Assembly: GCA_027488055.1 (NCBI GenBank)
Contig: JAIYCK010000328.1
Coordinates: 1 to 41,616, forward strand
Direction of reading: 5' to 3'
DNA: 41,616 nt
From: Flavobacteriales bacterium
Lineage (GTDB): Bacteria; Bacteroidota; Bacteroidia; Flavobacteriales_D; Sanyastnellaceae
Part shown: positions 36,462 to 41,616 of the stretch, in pieces
Layout of the letters: every line of letters begins with the position of its first letter
Numbering within the stretch: position 1 is the first letter of the stretch
Position numbers and translations under genes: made by a program
Notes under the pieces: generated by a model
Told to the model about the DNA's origin: nothing
The model's database searches: none
What the model saw: the letters and a program-made list of their open reading frames with translations, nothing else

Positions 36462-38134
36462 GAGTGAGTCGTTTGGGGAATGAGTTGTCCGTTTTGCAAC
36501 ACATAAGTTTGCATGCAACGCGATGAAATGGTGGGGTCATTGCTGATCACGATGGTGGTGATGTCCTTGCAATGAGCAAAGAGCAGTTGATAGAAAAGTT
36601 CGCGTTCATTTTGACTTTGCATCATGGGCGAATCTTCGATCAACAACATGCGAGGCTTGCCTGCAAATATGCGCGCCAACATCAAGCGCCTGCGGATATG
36701 ACCGGGCAAACCTTGACCCTCAGGTGTGAGCATCGTGGCGAGGCCTTGTGGCTGGTGCATGAACCAGTTTTTAAGTTCCACTTTGTGCAGCGCATCCATC
36801 GTGGCCTTTAAGTCGATACTCGGTCGGCCGCAAGAGATATTGTCGTAGATGCTGCCGGCAAAGATTTCATTTTCACTGAAGTTTTCACCGATTTGTGCGC
36901 GCAAGGTGTGAAGTTCAATGGCTTTTAAGGAAAGTTGATTGTACGCAATGGTTCCTGAATAGTCTTCATAATAACCCGATAGCAATCGAATCAAAGTGGT
37001 TTTGCCGCTGCCATCATCTCCCTGAATGCATATCGTTTCGCCCGGCTTGACATGCAGCTGCACGCCGCTTAACAGGGGTTTTTGCGCATCGTGAAATTGA
37101 AATTGCAAGTCCTTCACCTCAAGCAGGAGAGCAGATGTCGCATCGTCTTGAAGTGGTGTTCCGCTGCTTCGTTCCAAAGGCAAATCCAATGCTCCGCCCA
37201 GTTTGTCAAGCGAAGTGAGTACATCGTACACCGTGCTCATATTGAGAATGATTTTTTCAATGGAATTGATCAACAAGAGGATGATGATCTCTGCAGCAAC
37301 GAATTGTCCAATGTTGATCAGATTGTTCACCACCAATATACTTCCGAGCACGATCAGCATGCCCGCGAGTATGAGTTTGAAAAGAATGAGGACGCGGTAT
37401 TGACGCATCAATATTTGAAAATGCGCATTGCGTGATTTCAAATAAGCGACAGTGAGTTCATTGGTGCGCTCTACAGGTAATATGCTGTCACCTGCCAATT
37501 TGAAGGAACGCAAGGCACGGCCCACCTCTTGGAGCCAATACGCCACCTTGTATTTGTATTTACTTTCTTGCATGCTCGTGCTCAATCCCTTTGGGCCAGA
37601 GTATTTGAAAAAGGCCATGATGATGACGGTGATGATAGCGGCAAGGATTAAGAATGTAGGATGGTAAAGCGTGAGTATGATCACACCGAATATCACTTGG
37701 ATGATCGCAGCCGAAAAGTCGATCAACATTTTTGAAATCCCTTTTTGTATAGTGACGATTTCAAAGAAGCGATTCAAGGTTTCAGGCATATAGCGGTGGT
37801 CCAGGTCTTTCAATGAGAGCCTTGGCAAGCGATCTGCAAAGTGAAAGGCTGTATTAACAAACAAGCGTTGCTCGATGGTTTCTGTGACCGTGAGTTGTTT
37901 CAATTGGAGATAACCGCCAATGAGAATGCCTCCGAGCACAAAGGCCACGAGCATATACCATGATGTGCTCAGTTGTCCTGCCTGAAGGAAGGTAATAATG
38001 GCCTGAATCCCAAGTGGCAATGAAAGGCCCACAAGGCCTTGGAAAATACCGAACGTATAGATGCTCCGGACCTCTTGCCTTTCGGCCTGAAGTAGCTGCA
38101 TCAATCGTTTCCATGCGGTGGTTGCTGAGCTCAT
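36458..38134 (-). CDS. ABC transporter, fused permease-ATPase with degenerate ATPase motifs
   Basis: About six TM segments then Walker A GDDGSGKTT; atypical signature GLPGHIRRRLMLAR, Walker B MLLIEDSP, H-loop VISNDP. Confidence 0.87.
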   Translation of the reverse strand: MSSATTAWKRLMQLLQAERQEVRSIYTFGIFQGLVGLSLPLGIQAIITFLQAGQLSTSWYMLVAFVLGGILIGGYLQLKQLTVTETIEQRLFVNTAFHFADRLPRLSLKDLDHRYMPETLNRFFEIVTIQKGISKMLIDFSAAIIQVIFGVIILTLYHPTFLILAAIITVIIMAFFKYSGPKGLSTSMQESKYKYKVAYWLQEVGRALRSFKLAGDSILPVERTNELTVAYLKSRNAHFQILMRQYRVLILFKLILAGMLIVLGSILVVNNLINIGQFVAAEIIILLLINSIEKIILNMSTVYDVLTSLDKLGGALDLPLERSSGTPLQDDATSALLLEVKDLQFQFHDAQKPLLSGVQLHVKPGETICIQGDDGSGKTTLIRLLSGYYEDYSGTIAYNQLSLKAIELHTLRAQIGENFSENEIFAGSIYDNISCGRPSIDLKATMDALHKVELKNWFMHQPQGLATMLTPEGQGLPGHIRRRLMLARIFAGKPRMLLIEDSPMMQSQNERELFYQLLFAHCKDITTIVISNDPTISSRCMQTYVLQNGQLIPQTTHS

Positions 38135-38811
38135 TTTTTGGTGGTGCTTTTTAATAGGTGGGTAGTGATAAATTGAACCATTTCGGTGTCTTTCATTTTG
38201 ATTTCACTCAATTGGGGAAGGTGCAATTGAAGGTACATCTGGTGGTGTACACTTTCAATGATCATGACGGCCAGGGCTTTGGGTTGAGCGCAATGCTTGA
38301 TTGCCGACTGAATGATATCGGACAGCCGCGCACACAAAAAGCTATACGCGCTGAGATATCCTTCTTTGTCGGATTTACTGAGTTCTACGGGGACAAAGGC
38401 CTTGAATCCTTCGGTCAAGACAAGTCGCTGCAACTTGGATTCATCGAGGTATTTAGTGCGCGGATTGTCTTTCACCCAGGTGCTGATTTCCAACAATGCT
38501 TTTTCCAAACGCTGTTGTGGGTCTTGGATGTTGGCCGTGGCGAAGGCAATGCGCCATTCCAGATGACTCCAATGCCAAGAGGCCAGATACATCGCCAACT
38601 GGTGCTTGTTTTGAAAGTACCGATAGATGGTACTCTCCGTGGACTTCAAAACCTGTGCGAGCTTTTTGAAAGTAAAATGATCAAGGCCCGAAGTGGCGAT
38701 CATGTCTACCGACTGACGCACGATCTCCAATCCAATGGTAGACGACTGCGGATCTTTGAGGTAGAGCCGCTGATCCAGGACAATGGAAATATGAGTGGAT
38801 AAATGTTGCAT
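38131..38811 (-). CDS. TetR family transcriptional regulator
   Basis: N-terminal HTH 'HFTFKKLAQVLKSTESTIYRYFQNKHQLAMYLASWH'. Confidence 0.87.
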   Translation of the reverse strand: MQHLSTHISIVLDQRLYLKDPQSSTIGLEIVRQSVDMIATSGLDHFTFKKLAQVLKSTESTIYRYFQNKHQLAMYLASWHWSHLEWRIAFATANIQDPQQRLEKALLEISTWVKDNPRTKYLDESKLQRLVLTEGFKAFVPVELSKSDKEGYLSAYSFLCARLSDIIQSAIKHCAQPKALAVMIIESVHHQMYLQLHLPQLSEIKMKDTEMVQFITTHLLKSTTKK

Positions 38812-38816
38812 GTTTA

Positions 38817-38891
38817 ATAGCTATTGTAATGGTATGGAACAATTACTATGCCGATTTGTTCAATTACACACTATAGCAATAGTAATACTAT
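38817..38891. promoter_or_regulatory. Candidate TetR operator pair upstream of the tetR-ABC-hlyD-tolC operon
   Basis: Two near-identical 19-mers ATAGCTATTGTAATGGTAT (38817-38835) and ATAGCAATAGTAATACTAT (38873-38891); the second contains the palindrome ATAGTA-A-TACTAT. Confidence 0.55.
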
Positions 38892-38929
38892 CGAAAATGT
38901 ACGTAAGTACATGCAATTCAGCGAGCGAA

Positions 38930-40036
38930 CTATTTTGACTGGTAATAGGTGCGCACGCCATTTCGTCCGGATTCGATCAATCTGTTTTTTTGATCGGCAC
39001 TCAACCGTTTGACCTTTGGCCCAATTTGGGCGTCGGAGATCGACACGGTGCGTCGCCAGTCGTCCTCGGTGAGGAAGGCGCGATTCAGATTTTCTTTGGT
39101 GATATTATACAGTGATTTCATCAAATCCGAGGTGGATTGGATGTCTTGATAACACAATTGATGATCCAACTGATCCCTCTGAATTTGCTCATCCGAGTCG
39201 ATCCGCAACCCCAAGGTATGGGCTACGTGCAATTGGCCTGAAGCGTCCAAGGTGTCAAATGCGTTGATGCAGAAATTGGCGGTGAATCCACCGTCCAAAC
39301 ACAAATGGTATGCGGGACCCAGTGGCACGTTCTCAGCCACTTTGCCTGCCATATCGATGGTGATGGGTTCAAAATAAAACGGCACTGCCATGCTGGCTCG
39401 AACGGCATCCACAATACGCATGTGCGGAAAGGTACTTGCACTGAACAACAAAGTGCATTGGTGATTCATGCTGGTAGCTGCCACTGTCAAAGCGTGATAC
39501 TGCGGCTGTTTGGCGGCGCGCGCTGCGAGTTCTGCGAATGTGAGATCCGCATTGCCTGCTTTATGTGCAATAAGGGTTTCAATCCAATTCAGAAAAGCAT
39601 CGCCCTTGTACCATCCTAATTTTTTCTTCAATCGATAAAAGCCGCCAATCGTGCGACCTCCGCCATCGTTGAATTTTTGAAAGTCGGTTTCGCCGATCAA
39701 TTCGAATATTTCGGTGGGGCTGTATCCCACTGCATACAAGGCGGCGGTGATGGCCCCGCTGCTTGTTCCGGCCACGGCCTGCACGGATTGTGTGAGCCCG
39801 CGCTCTTCGAGTTCCATCAGTGCCCCGCAATAAGCAATGCCTCGGATACCGGCACCTTCAAATACGAGATAGTCGACTGGTTTGGCCTGCGACAAGGCTG
39901 CACTCCAAGGCACAAGTGCACACAGGAGGATGAAAGGGATGTAGCGGAACGATGGCATAGGGGAAGGGCAACTAAGGGTGATTGTAATTTTGTAAAAATA
40001 CACTTGAATTTCCATTCGAAGGACTTTTGAAACCAT
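38930..40036 (-). CDS. Patatin-like phospholipase (true start probably MPSFRYIPF, about 39958)
   Basis: VFEGAGIRGIAYCGAL oxyanion loop, GTSSG nucleophile elbow, LDGG aspartate motif; signal peptide at the internal start. Confidence 0.9.
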   Translation of the reverse strand: MVSKVLRMEIQVYFYKITITLSCPSPMPSFRYIPFILLCALVPWSAALSQAKPVDYLVFEGAGIRGIAYCGALMELEERGLTQSVQAVAGTSSGAITAALYAVGYSPTEIFELIGETDFQKFNDGGGRTIGGFYRLKKKLGWYKGDAFLNWIETLIAHKAGNADLTFAELAARAAKQPQYHALTVAATSMNHQCTLLFSASTFPHMRIVDAVRASMAVPFYFEPITIDMAGKVAENVPLGPAYHLCLDGGFTANFCINAFDTLDASGQLHVAHTLGLRIDSDEQIQRDQLDHQLCYQDIQSTSDLMKSLYNITKENLNRAFLTEDDWRRTVSISDAQIGPKVKRLSADQKNRLIESGRNGVRTYYQSK

Positions 40037-40052
40037 CTACATTTGAGCTGCA

Positions 40053-40799
40053 ATGAAACCAAATCATCCAATACAACCGATCGTAGAAGTCGTAGCGACT
40101 TCGTTGGACTCGTGTATCGCAGCCGCCCAAGGCGGAGCCAAACGCATTGAATTGTGTGCGGCCTTATCGACAGCAGGCATTACGCCCAATAGCGCTTTGC
40201 TCCGAGCTGTCAAGCAAGCCGTTGATCTGCCTGTGGCGGTCATGATTCGTCCGCGCGAAGGTGACTTTATATACAATGCAGCCGAAGTGGCGCTGATGGA
40301 GGCCGAGATGGAAATGTGCCGCGAGGCGGGTGCCGATGCCTTTGTGCTCGGGGTCTTGGATGAAAAAGGCGAAATCGACCATAAGCTGCTGGCCCATTTC
40401 ATGCGACGCGCCAATGGGTTGCCTTTGGTGTTTCATCGCGCATTTGATTTGACGTCGGACCATGGTGCTTCTTTAGAAACCTTGATCGATCATGGATGTG
40501 TGCGTGTGCTCACAAGCGGCGGCGCTGCGACGGGCAATGCAGGGAAACATGCGTTGTTTGCGTTGGCCGAGCAGTCTGCGGGTCGCATCGAGGTGATGCC
40601 CGGGGGCGGTTTGCGCGAAGAGTCGTTTGAGGAAGTGTTGCATCCGCTTATTCACCAATACCATCTCAGCGGTCGCGCCGAGGTTCGGAGCCCTTTTCAA
40701 GCGACTTTGTTCGATATGAATCGCATGGAAACCCAAGCCGAAATCATCGCACGGGTCGTCGAAAAAGTAGAAAGCTATTTCAATCGCTCGCAGAATTGA
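40053..40799 (+). CDS. cutC: Copper homeostasis protein CutC
   Basis: 'EVVATSLDSCIAAAQGGAKRIELCAALSTAGITPN', 'VAVMIRPREGDFIYN', 'VFHRAFDLTSD', 'VLTSGGAATG', 'VMPGGGLRE'. Confidence 0.94.
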   Translation: MKPNHPIQPIVEVVATSLDSCIAAAQGGAKRIELCAALSTAGITPNSALLRAVKQAVDLPVAVMIRPREGDFIYNAAEVALMEAEMEMCREAGADAFVLGVLDEKGEIDHKLLAHFMRRANGLPLVFHRAFDLTSDHGASLETLIDHGCVRVLTSGGAATGNAGKHALFALAEQSAGRIEVMPGGGLREESFEEVLHPLIHQYHLSGRAEVRSPFQATLFDMNRMETQAEIIARVVEKVESYFNRSQN

Positions 40800-40806
40800 G
40801 CGGGGC

Positions 40807-41616
40807 CTAGTGTCCAAGCAAAGCCTGCAATCGCTGCAACTCGGCTCGATAAAACGGGTCGCGGAGGGCCGTTCGAATCCATAGCTTTTCACTGTTGGTC
40901 AAGTGCCAGCTCAGCGAAACATTGCCTTGCTTGTGTTGATTGAGCTGAAAGGTGATCAACTCGATCTTGTCGTTAAAAGTTCCTTGCAAATAGGCAAGCA
41001 TTTGTTCCCCGTTGTAATCATGTGTCTTGGTGATATTGCCATAGATGCCGCCAATGGGACCACTGATGGTATTGACAATGCTCACACTGGGGTCATCCAA
41101 GTCTTTGTTTTTGGGCAGGTCTCTCACCTGTACAATGATCACCCCCGAGGTGTTCTCATTGATCCAATCTTCGAAGGTGGAGATAAATTGCAAGGTGGTT
41201 TTCCAACCAAAGTTGTCGCGGATACCTGCATCCATCAACTCGATCACGGGTTGGGTGGGCAAGGTGGTGGTAGGCAACACATAAGGGAAGGTGGCATTCA
41301 TCCGCAGGGCGCTGATGAACTGGAGGTTGTCGGCCTGATGTGATTTGAATATTTTTCTGAACTCGAGGTCTTCGGGCAATGGATTTTTTTCGCCATTCAG
41401 TTTGAATGCGCTGGTCAAATAAGCGATGGGCTGCGAGGAGATGAGCATGCGTCGGCCATCCTTCAAGATAGTGGGCGACAAAATCATCATGGGCATTTGA
41501 GCCATGCGCTCAGCCTGCGCGTAATCGATGAGGCGGCGGTCGAAAATGCTCTGCGTATTTCTTCTCAGTTGTTGCTCAAAGGCATATCCGCGGTCGCGTG
41601 TGTAGGAGTATGGACC
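40807..41616 (-). CDS. Patatin-like phospholipase, C-terminal part (5' end truncated by the window edge)
   Basis: Frame stays open to the right edge (GPYSYTRDRGYAFEQQLRRNTQSIFDRRLIDYAQAER upstream of the listed Met); 'ALRMNATFPYVLP...ELMDAGIRDNFGWKTTLQF' patatin-like DxG region. Confidence 0.7.
   Translation of the reverse strand, partial: GPYSYTRDRGYAFEQQLRRNTQSIFDRRLIDYAQAERMAQMPMMILSPTILKDGRRMLISSQPIAYLTSAFKLNGEKNPLPEDLEFRKIFKSHQADNLQFISALRMNATFPYVLPTTTLPTQPVIELMDAGIRDNFGWKTTLQFISTFEDWINENTSGVIIVQVRDLPKNKDLDDPSVSIVNTISGPIGGIYGNITKTHDYNGEQMLAYLQGTFNDKIELITFQLNQHKQGNVSLSWHLTNSEKLWIRTALRDPFYRAELQRLQALLGH

Noticed and set aside
38158-38802. 214-aa plus-strand ORF
   Set aside because: Antisense to the TetR regulator with a recognisable HTH; no independent support.

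Overview
This 41.6 kb window looks like a gene-dense Bacteroidota chromosome segment. Supporting signs are T9SS C-terminal sorting domains, GH92, a PIN-PhoH fusion, a DUF6913-dapA pair and an arsenosugar-type ArsM. I saw no rRNA, tRNA, CRISPR array, IS element or prophage. About 38 coding regions can be supported, many joined by 4-bp ATGA stop/start overlaps. Four strong stem-loop/T-tract terminators are visible. The items most worth a second look are: (1) a tightly coupled tetR-ABC-HlyD-TolC operon whose ABC ATPase has degenerate signature, Walker B and H-loop motifs, with repeated palindromes upstream of tetR; (2) a free-standing copy of the N-terminal domain normally fused to RluA-type pseudouridine synthases, at the 3' end of that operon; (3) a YkgJ-ArsM-radical SAM cluster whose radical SAM protein does not look like ArsS; (4) a nested 58-nt stem-loop between rhlE and its divergent neighbour; (5) an azurin-like T9SS cargo protein with Gln at the axial-Met position; (6) a five-heme cytochrome with a T9SS-type C-terminus. 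All assignments were made by eye from motifs and remembered family resemblance. No database search was run.
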